From Blautia luti (GTDB lineage: Bacteria; Bacillota; Clostridia; Lachnospirales; Lachnospiraceae), in contig NZ_JAAITI010000023.1 of assembly GCF_013304735.1 (NCBI RefSeq), positions 1-59,005 of the forward strand: a stretch of 59,005 bases of DNA, in the 5' to 3' direction. Positions 26,120-35,147 of the stretch are shown one piece after another. Position numbers and translations under genes: made by a program. Under the pieces are notes generated by a model. That model saw nothing but the letters and a program-made list of their open reading frames with translations, searched no databases and was not told the DNA's origin. The first letter of the stretch is position 1, and each line of letters begins with the position of its first letter.

Positions 26120-26893
26120 TTAATGACAGCTATGGCTTCCACATCCATGCTCGCCACATGTATGTCCTTCCCCGTGGCTGTGCTCATGATGAGAACACTT
26201 AACATCCGGATTATAATCGAGTGTTTCATTGATAAAAGCTTCTACTGCTTCATCCGCATCTCCGGAAACTCCTCCGAAAAGCTTAATGCCGGCTGCCGCT
26301 AACGCTGTCTGTGCGCCGCCTCCGATTCCGCCACAGATCAAAACATCTGCATTCAATGCATTAAGAACTCCCGCCAATGCACCGTGTCCGCTTCCATTCG
26401 TATCTACTACTTCTGAATGTACTACTTTTCCTTCCTCTACATCGTAAATCTTAAATGTTTCTGTGTGTCCGAAGTGCTGAAAAATCTGTCCGTTTTCATA
26501 TGTTACTGCTATTCTCATGATACCCTCTCCTTTTTCCACTGCATATTTTTTGTAAATTTCCTGCTTGTAACACCCTCCAAGGTTGCAGTTACTGCTCTGG
26601 CCGTCACAGATTCTGAAATCCCCACCCTCGATTCTGAGTGGATATCCATCAATGAGAGCATCTGCTATTTTCTTCCTGGCAATCTCGTAAATCCGTTGAA
26701 CGGTTGTTCTTGCGACTTGCATAGATGCTGCGCACTGCTCCTGACTATAACCTTTCTTGTCCAAAAGACGGATTGTCTCGTACTCATCTACCGTCAGAAC
26801 AATGGGTGTTTTTTTGTCAGTATCGTCTGCCGGAAGAAATTCTAAAACATTGGGGAAATGGCAAACTTTTCTGCATTTTACTGGTCTCGGCAT
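26120..26893 (-). CDS. DUF134 HTH regulator fused to a NifX/NafY-type (MTH1175-like) domain
   Basis: 257 residues. Residues 1-110 are DUF134: MPRPVKCRKVCHFPNVLEFL, LTVDEYETIRLLDKKGYSQE, AASMQVARTTVQRIYEIARK (the HTH) and a CDGQSSNCNLGGC cysteine cluster. Residues 126-230 are a Nitro_FeMo-Co domain (MRIAVTYENGQIFQHFGHTE, DVLICGGIGGGAQTALAAAG) that binds Fe-S or molybdenum-type cofactors in relatives. The tail is His/Cys-rich (SHHEHSHGEGHTCGEHGCGS), suited to metal binding. A strong internal ribosome site (AAAGGAGAG) precedes Met126 (26518), so a free NifX part may also be made. Likely a metal or redox-responsive regulator; its own promoter carries a perfect palindrome. Confidence 0.92.
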   Translation of the reverse strand: MPRPVKCRKVCHFPNVLEFLPADDTDKKTPIVLTVDEYETIRLLDKKGYSQEQCAASMQVARTTVQRIYEIARKKIADALIDGYPLRIEGGDFRICDGQSSNCNLGGCYKQEIYKKYAVEKGEGIMRIAVTYENGQIFQHFGHTETFKIYDVEEGKVVHSEVVDTNGSGHGALAGVLNALNADVLICGGIGGGAQTALAAAGIKLFGGVSGDADEAVEAFINETLDYNPDVKCSHHEHSHGEGHTCGEHGCGSHSCH

Positions 26894-26920
26894 AAACTGC
26901 TCCTTTCTCGCTTTTCTTAT

Positions 26921-26969
26921 ATAATAGCTCTATAAAAGGCATATGTCAATAACATTTTTGACATATGCC
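26921..26969 (-). promoter_or_regulatory. promoter overlapped by a perfect 12-bp palindrome
   Basis: TTGACA (26944-26949) and TATTAT (26921-26926), spacer 17 nt, before the DUF134-NifX gene. GGCATATGTCAA (26938-26949) and TTGACATATGCC (26958-26969) are exact inverted repeats 8 nt apart, and one arm contains the whole -35 box. Binding here would block polymerase, most likely by DUF134 itself. Confidence 0.9.
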
Positions 26970-26984
26970 CACATCCCTCATTTC

Positions 26985-27286
26985 GAGTACCTGACCCCAC
27001 TGTGGTAAAAACAATGGAATATTTTTCCCCTCAGACAGATGACCCTGATCTGTCTGTTTGTCGTGTCCAAAACCGATAATTCTCACTCTTTTTCTTGTAA
27101 TTTTATTACATACATGTTTCTTTTAATCATACCGAACACTTTATCGAACATCTAGCTTAATAGCATTGCCTAGTGTGTTCCGCAAGCAGATGCCAGTTTA
27201 TAGTTTATAGTTTATACTCTTTTCACAGAACTTTTATCCCAGCTTTCGAGTACCTGACCCCACTGTGGTCAGACCCCACTGTGGTC
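26985..27286 (+). repeat. cluster of GAGTACCTGACCCC repeats, copies D, E and E2
   Basis: Core copies start at 26985 and 27248, the latter followed by a partial tandem copy AGACCCCACTGTGGTC (27271-27286). A long-form leader (AGATGCCAGTTTATAG..., with one extra TAGTTTATA) begins at 27188. Between the copies a 9-bp hairpin CAGACAGAT/ATCTGTCTG (27032-27040, 27048-27056) is seen. No gene lies in 26970-27283. The IS4 element begins in the last copy. Confidence 0.75.
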
Positions 27287-28890
27287 AACTTAAGAAGTTC
27301 ATAAAAATTTTAGAATTCTCTCAAGCCTTGTTTTACCTGCATTTCAAAGAATTCTTCCTTCTTTTCTTAAAAAAACTATTGACAAAACCTCCCAAAAATG
27401 CAGCCGCTTCGCGGCTTCTTAATCAAATAGTATCTCCCGCCCCGGAGAAATTCAATTACATTTTCAGGAGGTTTCTATGAATCGAATCACTATCTGCAAA
27501 ACAATCATCCAATTCATTAAAAATTATATTACAGATCCTTCCAAATTGGAACCCCATCGCGCCAAAAATCGTTTCATCCGCAGCCGTAAACTCTCTATGC
27601 TCCACATTATTATGTATCTTTTTTATTCTTCCAAAGCTTCCATGTATCAAAATCTCTCTTCTATCCGTGAAGATCTCCCTCAGCTGGACTTTCCTTCCGT
27701 TTCCAAACAGGCTCTTTCCAAAGCCAGGCAGTTTATTTCCCCTGACTTATTTAAGGAGCTTTTCTACCTCTCCGTTGACCTTTTTTACAAGCATATCCCT
27801 GCCAGAAAACTTTGGCATGGCCTCCATCTTTTCGCCGTTGATGGCTCCAAACTTGAACTTCCTAATTCCCCCTCTAACTTCGACTTTTTTGGAAAACTTT
27901 TTGGGCATCCAGATCCTAACCGCCAGTTCTCCATGGCTCTTTCCTCTATTATTTATGATGTCCTCGATGATTATATCGTCCACGCTTCTCTACATCATTA
28001 TCTTGCTTCCGAACGTTCTGCCGCTATCGAACATCTCAAAATCCTTAAAGATCTCGGGATCTTCCATAACAGTATCGTTATTTTTGACCGGGGCTATTAT
28101 TCTCAGGATCTCTTCTGCCACTGTACTTCTCAGGGGCATCTCTGTCTTATGCGCCTGAAAGACAACTTCAAGATCTCTAAAAACTGTTCCGGCGACTCCC
28201 TCTCCATAATCTCTGGTATTACTGTTCGGGTTATCGAAGTTATCCTTGACAATGGTTCCAAAGAATACCTTGCCACCAATCTTCTCGACTCTTCTTTTAC
28301 TCCCGATATGTTCCGTGAACTCTACTTTTACCGCTGGCCTGTGGAAACGAAATATAAGGAATTGAAAAGCAGACTCGCCATTGAAGATTTCAATGGTGCT
28401 ACCTCCGTCTCTGTTTTTCAGGAATTTTATATCTCTATGCTTCTCTCCAATCTTTCTTCTCTCATTAAAAATGATGTTGATCAGCAACTCCGTATTTCTT
28501 CTAAAAGTTCTAACAAACACCGTTATCAGGCTAATAGATCTTATATCATTGGCCGCATGAAAAAGATTTTTCCTCAGATTTTATCCTGCAAAACTTCCCT
28601 TTCTTCCATTGATTCTCTCTTTCTTGATGCCTGCCGGTGCCGCTCGCAGATCCTTCCTGGCAGGTCCTTCCGCAGAAAGAAGAACAAAGCCAAAGGACGT
28701 ACACATTTCAGGAATCTTAAAGTTTCTTTTTAATCTTTAATTTCATAATTTCTGCTTATTATTCAGGCTTTCGATTTTTCTGATCGTATGACCCTGGTTT
28801 CCTACGCTTATTTTTCTTCCCTGCTTCTTCTTTTCCTATTTCTCTTTAAAATCTGTTGCTTCTCTAAGACTGATTTTCTCTTAAGTTGAC
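27284..28890 (+). mobile_element. IS4-family insertion sequence
   Basis: A 1,607-bp unit bounded by inverted GTCAACTTAAGA (27284-27295 and 28879-28890) around one complete transposase gene. I see no clear target duplication at this spacing. The left end overlaps the TGGTC of a short repeat, and the right end is followed by 17 nt and then another copy of that repeat. Confidence 0.82.
27477..28733 (+). CDS. IS4-family DDE transposase
   Basis: 418 residues with the DDE signature of IS4: first Asp in LFAVDGSKLELP (about 122), second Asp in IVIFDRGYYSQDLF (about 204), and the YREK box YRWPVETKYKELKS with Glu near 288. The N-terminus (LSMLHIIMYLFYSSK) and basic C-terminus (FRRKKNKAKGRTHF) look intact, so the element may still move. 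AGGAGG lies 6 nt before the ATG. It is the only complete transposase in the window. Confidence 0.93.
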   Translation: MNRITICKTIIQFIKNYITDPSKLEPHRAKNRFIRSRKLSMLHIIMYLFYSSKASMYQNLSSIREDLPQLDFPSVSKQALSKARQFISPDLFKELFYLSVDLFYKHIPARKLWHGLHLFAVDGSKLELPNSPSNFDFFGKLFGHPDPNRQFSMALSSIIYDVLDDYIVHASLHHYLASERSAAIEHLKILKDLGIFHNSIVIFDRGYYSQDLFCHCTSQGHLCLMRLKDNFKISKNCSGDSLSIISGITVRVIEVILDNGSKEYLATNLLDSSFTPDMFRELYFYRWPVETKYKELKSRLAIEDFNGATSVSVFQEFYISMLLSNLSSLIKNDVDQQLRISSKSSNKHRYQANRSYIIGRMKKIFPQILSCKTSLSSIDSLFLDACRCRSQILPGRSFRRKKNKAKGRTHFRNLKVSF

Positions 28891-29345
28891 GCTATGTTTA
28901 CCACATTGGTACCTGACCCCACTGTGGTCCCTAAATGCTCAATTACTCGAGTGAGTTCTTTTTCCTTCTCATCCATGTCATCCTTAAACATCCGGTTCAA
29001 AGATGGTATCGACCGATGATAATCTTGGATTTCGCCACGGAATAATTGCCGCTTGCTTGGAAATGTAATAATACGCAGTCCAAATGGCATCTGAATCACA
29101 GTCCCACTTGTCTGCATTATTTGAAACTCTTCAGTAAGCCAGTCCGTTTTCTTTGCGTATGTACCGTTTTTGATTGCCTCATCTCTGTTGGTCACTTCTG
29201 TTTTAACAGCTACAGCCCACATTTCATCTTGTTCGGCGTAATTCAGAAGCTGGTAAATGTCATCAATAGTAATATCGTGAACAATATTCTCCTGGGGATT
29301 TTCAAACAGCCAACCATTTTCATCATATATCAGCTTTGACAACAT
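28881..29345 (-). pseudogene. FRG-domain protein truncated at the repeat
   Basis: From the ATG with GGGGAG upstream, 139 codons of native sequence end near 28929. The FRG motif is visible late (IITFPSKRQLFRGEIQDYHR, SIPSLNRMF, about 93-118), so nearly all of the FRG domain is lost. After VIEHLG the frame reads through the repeat and the IS inverted repeat (TTVGSGTNVVNIAST), which is not native. FRG proteins occur in defence and toxin contexts. The cause is a deletion or insertion at the repeat. Confidence 0.78.
28908..28929 (+). repeat. GTACCTGACCCC repeat, copy F
   Basis: GGTACCTGACCCCACTGTGG then TC, 17 nt beyond the IS4 right end and exactly at the break in the FRG gene. Together with copies D and E it brackets the IS. 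Confidence 0.8.
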
Positions 29346-29347
29346 AT

Positions 29348-29490
29348 TCAGTTCTCCCCTGTTTTGCAAAATATTGCCAGTTCATAATTCACATTATCGT
29401 CTAAAGCTATGCGTTCAAGCTTAATTGGGATATAAATACGTGATGCATTTTTTAAATCAGCCTCAACCTTCTCTATTTTCCCTCTCGCAG
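29348..29490 (-). pseudogene. C-terminal remnant upstream of the FRG gene
   Basis: A frame without start, [20 protein letters not shown] then LERIALDDNVNYELAIFCKTGEN, ends in a TGA 2 nt before the FRG ATG, so both were in one operon. Its 5' part is replaced by the acetyltransferase gene, whose last codons are read from the same DNA in another frame. Left edge about 29490, uncertain. Confidence 0.5.
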
Positions 29491-30158
29491 GTAAAAAGTT
29501 CACTTACAGCATCACTCGTTTTGCAAATGTCTTCGCAAAATAACACTTCATGTTTACAAATCCAACTATAGTCCTTATTCCACCATTCCAGTTTTTGCAA
29601 TCTCTCAATCGTTAATTCATTAAAACGGTATCTGATTATTCGAGCTGGAACTCCTCCTACAATTGCATAAGCAGGAACATCATGTGTCACCACTGCACCC
29701 GCTGCAATAACAGCACCATCTCCAATATTAACACCAGACATAATGGTAACATTATTTCCAATCCAAACATCATTCCCAATCACTGTATTTTTTGTTTCCG
29801 GAAACACTCCCTCCCATGATTTGTTCAACAAGCGTATCTTCACTGGATAAGTTGACAACCTATTCAAATAGTGTTCTCCTGGGCCAATACAAACATTGTA
29901 TGCAATGGAGCAGTATTTACCAATTGAAACCCCATCATAAATTAATGCTCCATTTATGTATGTATAATCCCCTATATAACCAGATTTTATCTCACCTACA
30001 TACTTAACATCTTTTCCAAGGTATACATTATGTCCTATCTTATCTTTAGTTACCTGTGAAGAAGTAAATAAGAAATTCTTTACATGCGTTTTGTTGAAGA
30101 TCACAAGCTTAATAGAATAAGGAATCCTACACAAATAATCTTTTATGTTCTTTAGCAT
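29463..30158 (-). CDS. CatB-type (left-handed beta-helix) O-acetyltransferase
   Basis: 231 residues with hexapeptide repeats at about 50-190: [35 protein letters not shown] (active-site His), [20 protein letters not shown] and [20 protein letters not shown]. It is an acetyl-CoA-dependent transferase that would decorate a sugar of the exopolysaccharide. The last 10 or so codons come from a neighbouring remnant, so the C-terminus is altered. It is the last gene of the EPS cluster, 17 nt after the GT4 gene. Confidence 0.88.
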   Translation of the reverse strand: MLKNIKDYLCRIPYSIKLVIFNKTHVKNFLFTSSQVTKDKIGHNVYLGKDVKYVGEIKSGYIGDYTYINGALIYDGVSIGKYCSIAYNVCIGPGEHYLNRLSTYPVKIRLLNKSWEGVFPETKNTVIGNDVWIGNNVTIMSGVNIGDGAVIAAGAVVTHDVPAYAIVGGVPARIIRYRFNELTIERLQKLEWWNKDYSWICKHEVLFCEDICKTSDAVSELFTCERENREG

Positions 30159-30174
30159 ATATCTCCCTCTCCTA

Positions 30175-31365
30175 TCACTCTTTTATCAACTGTTCAAAAG
30201 AGTCCAAAGCCATTCTATTTAGTTTAATACATGAATTGATGCAATCTTTCTTCATAGCTTTCACTGAATCCATTCTCTCTATTGTTTCTCTTATTTTTTC
30301 ATAAATAGCCTCGCTTGTTTTTTCTACCAGCCAACCATTTACATCGTTTTCAATGATATTATGGGCAGACTCATAATTTGTGCATATACAAGGGCATCCA
30401 ACAGAAAGAGCTTCTATTAACACCATGCTATACGCTTCATAATCTGATGTTTGAACAAACAAATCCGCATACTGCATGTACGGGATAGCATTACTCTTTC
30501 TACCGACGAACACTAAATAATCATCTAATTCGAATTGAGCCGCTTGTTTTTTTAGCATCTCGAAATCCGGTCCATCACCAACTACTGTCCAGAAAACATT
30601 GTTTATTTTTTCCTCTTTAAACTTTCTACAGCAATCTAGTACTCTATCGATTCGCTTCTGTTGGTTATCCATTCGTGCAACTGTAAGCAAGTTAATTTTT
30701 CCATTACTTTTATATGGAGATGTTCCTGATTTTCTTTTTTCTATGCCCATTAGATTCAATGTATTGGTCACAACCTTTGATTTACCTTTATACTCAGGTA
30801 CTATCTCATCAAAAATTTTTTTACAACCCTCACTAACATTAACCACATAATCAAAATCTTTATAATGCGCCAAACATATTTCCTTTGTCATTCCATGCTG
30901 TCTAGCATCGTTATGTATCCATGCAATTTTTCTCTGTGCATCGCAACATCTAAGAATATAATCATCGGATCCACCAATATATTCCCCATTAAACTTATCA
31001 TTTGAAAATGAAATTGCGACATCATATTTTTCTTTATTCTTCATGGATTTAAGACAGAAATTTAATATTCTTTTATATCCAATCGCTTTTTTTAAGCATT
31101 TAACTAAAACAGCCATTATAATCTGTGACCTTGATTTATTTTTTTTCAAATCCTTTAGTTCTGAGCACGCATATTCAAGAATTCGATTTCCCTGGATAAC
31201 ATGTACATTTCCGGGAATAACCGTTGTAGGCGAGATATAATTTCCTATAACGCAAAGATCAATTACATATCCTGTATCACAGCACAAATTATTCAATATA
31301 TTTAACAATGAGGACTCAATTCCTCCAATTCCCTTTAGCACAACAACCGAGAATAGTATTTTCAT
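30175..31365 (-). CDS. GT4-family glycosyltransferase
   Basis: 396 residues (start [20 protein letters not shown], with GAGG 10 nt upstream; a TTG seven codons earlier is weaker). GT-B fold: N-domain with GGIES, C-domain with [56 protein letters not shown] and the donor-binding ExxxxxxxE in [20 protein letters not shown]. Retaining transferase on a nucleotide-sugar donor, cytoplasmic, building the EPS repeat unit. Six nt after the flippase gene in one operon. Confidence 0.9.
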   Translation of the reverse strand: MKILFSVVVLKGIGGIESSLLNILNNLCCDTGYVIDLCVIGNYISPTTVIPGNVHVIQGNRILEYACSELKDLKKNKSRSQIIMAVLVKCLKKAIGYKRILNFCLKSMKNKEKYDVAISFSNDKFNGEYIGGSDDYILRCCDAQRKIAWIHNDARQHGMTKEICLAHYKDFDYVVNVSEGCKKIFDEIVPEYKGKSKVVTNTLNLMGIEKRKSGTSPYKSNGKINLLTVARMDNQQKRIDRVLDCCRKFKEEKINNVFWTVVGDGPDFEMLKKQAAQFELDDYLVFVGRKSNAIPYMQYADLFVQTSDYEAYSMVLIEALSVGCPCICTNYESAHNIIENDVNGWLVEKTSEAIYEKIRETIERMDSVKAMKKDCINSCIKLNRMALDSFEQLIKE

Positions 31366-31391
31366 TAAAGCAATTCCTCTTTTCAAGCTTA

Positions 31392-32906
31392 TTATTTTCT
31401 TTTAAGTATTCCAACCACCATATTGAATAAAGCTTTAGTGTCATCTTTGAAAAACAAATACGAGAACGTAACACCAATTATCGTAAAACATATCGTGACG
31501 ACAAATGCACAAACCAGCCATGCGCCAATAGTATTCACTTTAGCAACTGGCAACAACCCTGCTATATATGCGGAAATGGCTACACATATTGCAACATATA
31601 TAATTTTAGGTAATATCCTCCACGAAGATCGATGAACTATATTCTTCGATGCATACATATTATACATCAATGTTCTAAATACTCCTGCACATATTGTTCC
31701 AATCAAAATACCAGAAAGCCCTATAAATTGCACCAATATGATTGATGCAATGATATTAATTGCCGCCTCTGCATAAGCTGTCTTTTTTGTCTGTTTAAAC
31801 TTTCCCGCTGCAAAAACCACATTTTCATACACTAATTTAACACATGCAAAAAACTCGGCTGTACAAAAACAAACGGCCAAACCGTAACGTATATAATTCA
31901 CATCCGTTATTCCCTTTGTGTAAATTGCAACAAATGGTATAAACAAAACTGCCGCCGAAGTAAATAAAATATAGCATACAAGAAAAGTCAGCAATTCATA
32001 TTGCTCGAATCTTTTTTTGAGTATTGAATCTTCATTTCTTGCAATCATATTACCAAAGGCTGCAGTGGTTCCGGATGATACTGAATTGACTATTTTTCTT
32101 ATATTACTTGAAATCATACTGTACACTGCATATACAGAAACCTCTCGGACTCCTAGGAATACAGTTGCAACTATTATATCTGTATTGTTATTAATAAAAT
32201 TAGCAAGTTGGTGACCGAACGCATCCCATCTTTGCGCTATTAGCTTTGTATTAGCTGGCACTTTTTTATCAATACCATATTTCTTACGGGCATACAACAA
32301 ATAGAAAACTGGCGGAATAACAAATACTATCGCACTACCTAATTTTACCACATGGATTGAAAAACCTAGCACAATTAGTAATGCTGATATTGCTGTATTA
32401 GCAATAATAGAAATCATTTGGGTAATAGCAATTATGTAATTATTCTGATCTGCTTCTATTAGCATTTGATATGTCATGCCAAAAAAGTATTGCGCAACAG
32501 TACTAATAGACAATACTAATACAAGTGTAAAAGCAAAGAACCATGAAAAATCTTCGGAAACAATAAGTGGATATACACATGCAAAAGCCACCACAAAAAT
32601 CCCAAATATCACTGCGATTCTTCGCATAAATTGTTCTGTTGCATTAATTATTTCGCTTATTCCGATGCTATCATTCTTGGATAAAGGCTTATATAAAGCG
32701 GCCCTCGTAACACTACCAATTCCTGATTTCAAAAGCGCAATACAGCTTATAAATTGACTTATTGATTGCACTATTCCATTATATGTTGACCCAAAATATG
32801 AGAGGATGAGTCTCGGCAAGATCAAGCCACAAATCGCTGTTATCGCTTCTAGCAGTAATTGACATATTGTGTTTCTAAAAGCCTTCTTTGACCTAGAACT
32901 TCCCAT
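31392..32906 (-). CDS. oligosaccharide flippase (Wzx/MOP type)
   Basis: 504 residues with about 14 transmembrane helices and an N-terminal basic arm (MGSSRSKKAFRNTICQLLLE). The start of the fold (GLILPRLILSYFGSTYNGIV, SISQFISCIALLKSGIGSVT) is typical of polysaccharide MOP exporters. It would flip the lipid-linked repeat unit. AAAATGGG lies upstream; the IS110 fragment sits in front of it and may separate it from its old promoter. Confidence 0.9.
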   Translation of the reverse strand: MGSSRSKKAFRNTICQLLLEAITAICGLILPRLILSYFGSTYNGIVQSISQFISCIALLKSGIGSVTRAALYKPLSKNDSIGISEIINATEQFMRRIAVIFGIFVVAFACVYPLIVSEDFSWFFAFTLVLVLSISTVAQYFFGMTYQMLIEADQNNYIIAITQMISIIANTAISALLIVLGFSIHVVKLGSAIVFVIPPVFYLLYARKKYGIDKKVPANTKLIAQRWDAFGHQLANFINNNTDIIVATVFLGVREVSVYAVYSMISSNIRKIVNSVSSGTTAAFGNMIARNEDSILKKRFEQYELLTFLVCYILFTSAAVLFIPFVAIYTKGITDVNYIRYGLAVCFCTAEFFACVKLVYENVVFAAGKFKQTKKTAYAEAAINIIASIILVQFIGLSGILIGTICAGVFRTLMYNMYASKNIVHRSSWRILPKIIYVAICVAISAYIAGLLPVAKVNTIGAWLVCAFVVTICFTIIGVTFSYLFFKDDTKALFNMVVGILKRK

Positions 32907-33181
32907 TTTTCTTTTGTATGATAAATACGGAAGCGAAAATCATACTTTCCTTTCATTTTTGTTGGCCAGCGACTAAGATACATTCAGATGCTGTGGACTA
33001 CTTATTAATTTCTGTAGTTCAACTACTTTAAGGAGTGTATAGCCGTTACATCATCTGAATTGTTCATTAGCTGGATGTGACAGCGACGGTTAAGGCCATA
33101 GCTGAGCACTGATTTCAATCAAGTCTACGATGATGATCGTATACGGATGTCGCAGCATCAACACGAGGAAGGAGAAATTCC

Positions 33182-33662
33182 ATGATTTACGTCGGCATTG
33201 ACATTGCCAAGCTCAACCATTTCGCTTCCATCATCTCGTCTGACGGCGAAGTGCTCGTAGAACCGTTCAAATTCTCAAACGACAGTGACGGCTTCCGTTT
33301 GCTGCTGTCCAAACTGAATCAGTTTGAATCAGACAGCCTCGTCATTGGTCTTGAATCAACGGCTCACTACGGCAATAACCTTGTCGAATTCCTCGTTTCC
33401 AGGCATTTTCATGTTTGTGTCATTAATCCGATCCAAACGTCTGCTATGCGAAAAAACAACATTCGCAAGACAAAAACGGATCGTGTTGACACGCTTCTGA
33501 TTGCCAAGACCCTTATGGTGCAGCCTCATCGGTTCTATGATAAGCAAGATATTGATCTCATGCACCTCAAGAACCTCGGTCGTTTCCGTCAGGTACTTAT
33601 GAAGCAGCGTACCTCTGCAAAGATCAAGCTGACTTCTTTTCTGGATCAGGCTTTTCCTGACG
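33182..33662 (+). pseudogene. IS110-family transposase, N-terminal fragment
   Basis: About 160 codons from the ATG (AAGGAG upstream): DEDD domain with MIYVGIDIAKLNHFASIISS, IGLESTAHYGNNLVEFL, VCVINPIQTSAMRKNN and KTKTDRVDTLLIAKTL. It breaks off after LDQAFPD, so the transposase_20 half with its serine is missing. The IS110 left region appears to begin near 32950. The 32907-33181 stretch otherwise holds no gene. Confidence 0.88.
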
Positions 33663-34185
33663 GGATCACATTGCACCTAACCTTTTTATCCAGTAAGTAG
33701 CACAAGGCTGCTCTATGCTTCCCATCGTATATATAATATTTATCATTGTAGTGATATACTTTAATGGGTTCGTAAGCATCACTGAGTACTTCATTATATT
33801 TCAGTGGTGATGCTTTTTTCCATTCATCTATACTTATACATATCGGCATCGGTCTTCTCCAATCCAATGTTCCCATTTCCCATCTTCTTGCATAATCTGT
33901 ATCTTGACAATTTGTTTTATCTATAAATGATTTCACAAACTCAAGATGTGGCGAATTCACTATACTACAATCCAATAAAGTGTATTTGTCAATTAAAAAA
34001 TCCGGTCCCAAGTATAAGTCATCTGCATATAATTCTTTTTTCTCGATAATATATGGTTCAGAAAGATCTGCAACTAATCCCATATTAATATTTTTTAGTC
34101 CTACAGAAGTAAAATATGTAATTATTATGTTTCCCTTCCGCAGGATTTTTTCAACCACTCTATAGCAATAGTGACCCAACAACAT
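33646..34185 (-). CDS. ParB/sulfiredoxin-fold protein of the EPS cluster
   Basis: About 173 native residues; the last few (VIPSGKA) come from the IS110 fragment. The C-terminal part has the ParB-N pattern: MPICISIDEWKKASPLKYNE (about 112-131) and YYIYDGKHRAALCYLLDKK (DGKHR box, about 148-166). In ParB these residues bind a nucleotide; related single-domain proteins are scattered in polysaccharide clusters, where their job is not known to me. AGAGG precedes the ATG. It lies between the GT2-like gene and the IS fragment, in operon orientation. Confidence 0.68.
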   Translation of the reverse strand: MLLGHYCYRVVEKILRKGNIIITYFTSVGLKNINMGLVADLSEPYIIEKKELYADDLYLGPDFLIDKYTLLDCSIVNSPHLEFVKSFIDKTNCQDTDYARRWEMGTLDWRRPMPICISIDEWKKASPLKYNEVLSDAYEPIKVYHYNDKYYIYDGKHRAALCYLLDKKVRCNVIPSGKA

Positions 34186-34198
34186 TTTAATCCTCTCA

Positions 34199-35146
34199 TT
34201 ATTTTCTTTTATGTCTGAGAATTCCGCACTTAACTAATCCCCATTTTATACTTGCTCTAATAATTCCCAATGAATTCATATGATGCCGTCGAAATTCTTT
34301 TCTGATTTTTTCATTAACCACAACATCTGAAAAGACACATTTTTTCTCACCATCATATAGAACACTGTTATATTTGGTTATTTTCTTTTGGTAATTAGTT
34401 CCACTTCCATCAGTACCATTGCTCACTATCCTAGAAAACTTAGGATACACAGTATAGCGGTTTTGTTTATATGCCGAATAACACCAACGTATAGCCCACG
34501 AGTGATTATAGCCATACATATTGGCATCCAACATAAATGGCATATCCTGCCCCCATTTACCGAACTCCAATCTTCTTTTTATATTAAACTTAATATTTTT
34601 ATAATCACACACATCCCAATCAACTGTTTTCCATCGATCTTCCCATGTCGCCCACCCCCAACTACATCCACGGCAGGCAATGTAAATATCTTCAGGATAA
34701 TCCTCTAAAGCTTTCATTGGAAATGTGTAACCGCTAATTGCCCATATATTTTCTTTGTTACTATAAAAATTCAAGGCATCGTTCATATACTCAATAAAAT
34801 CATCTGACACAGCCAAATCATCTTCTAACACTATAATACGACCATATTGATGTATTATACTCGAGACACCATTTATAATTGAATCAGCCAACCCCCTATT
34901 AGTTTCTGCCAAAAATACTTTTATCGACTTAAATTTCGACTCATTTACAATAAAATCATTAATAAATCGTCTTACTTCCTCAACCGCTTTTTTATCATCT
35001 TCTCCTTTGGCAGCGTCTGAAAAAACAAACAATTCAGTATTCTCAATGCACTTAATTGTATTTAACTTTCTTAGATTCATTTTCACGTGATCAGGTCTAT
35101 TGTACACAAACAAAACCAACGGCGCATATACACAAGTATTCTCCAT
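34199..35146 (-). CDS. GT-A glycosyltransferase (GNT-I/GT2-like)
   Basis: 315 residues: APLVLFVYNRPDHVKMNLRK at the start, AETNRGLADSIINGV, the DxD-like metal site VLEDDLAVSDDF near 98, and CSWGWATWEDRWKTVDWDV (about 160-178). Inverting GT-A fold that adds one sugar in the cytoplasm using a metal-bound nucleotide-sugar. Its ATG lies just after the polymerase stop, with GGGGGG upstream. Sugar specificity cannot be read. Confidence 0.85.
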   Translation of the reverse strand: MENTCVYAPLVLFVYNRPDHVKMNLRKLNTIKCIENTELFVFSDAAKGEDDKKAVEEVRRFINDFIVNESKFKSIKVFLAETNRGLADSIINGVSSIIHQYGRIIVLEDDLAVSDDFIEYMNDALNFYSNKENIWAISGYTFPMKALEDYPEDIYIACRGCSWGWATWEDRWKTVDWDVCDYKNIKFNIKRRLEFGKWGQDMPFMLDANMYGYNHSWAIRWCYSAYKQNRYTVYPKFSRIVSNGTDGSGTNYQKKITKYNSVLYDGEKKCVFSDVVVNEKIRKEFRRHHMNSLGIIRASIKWGLVKCGILRHKRK

Positions 35147-35147
35147 A

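Noticed and set aside
27284..28890. precise target-site duplication of the IS4 element
   Set aside because: The flanks GACCCCACTGTG and GCTATGTTTACC share no direct repeat, so the exact ends or a later deletion remain open.
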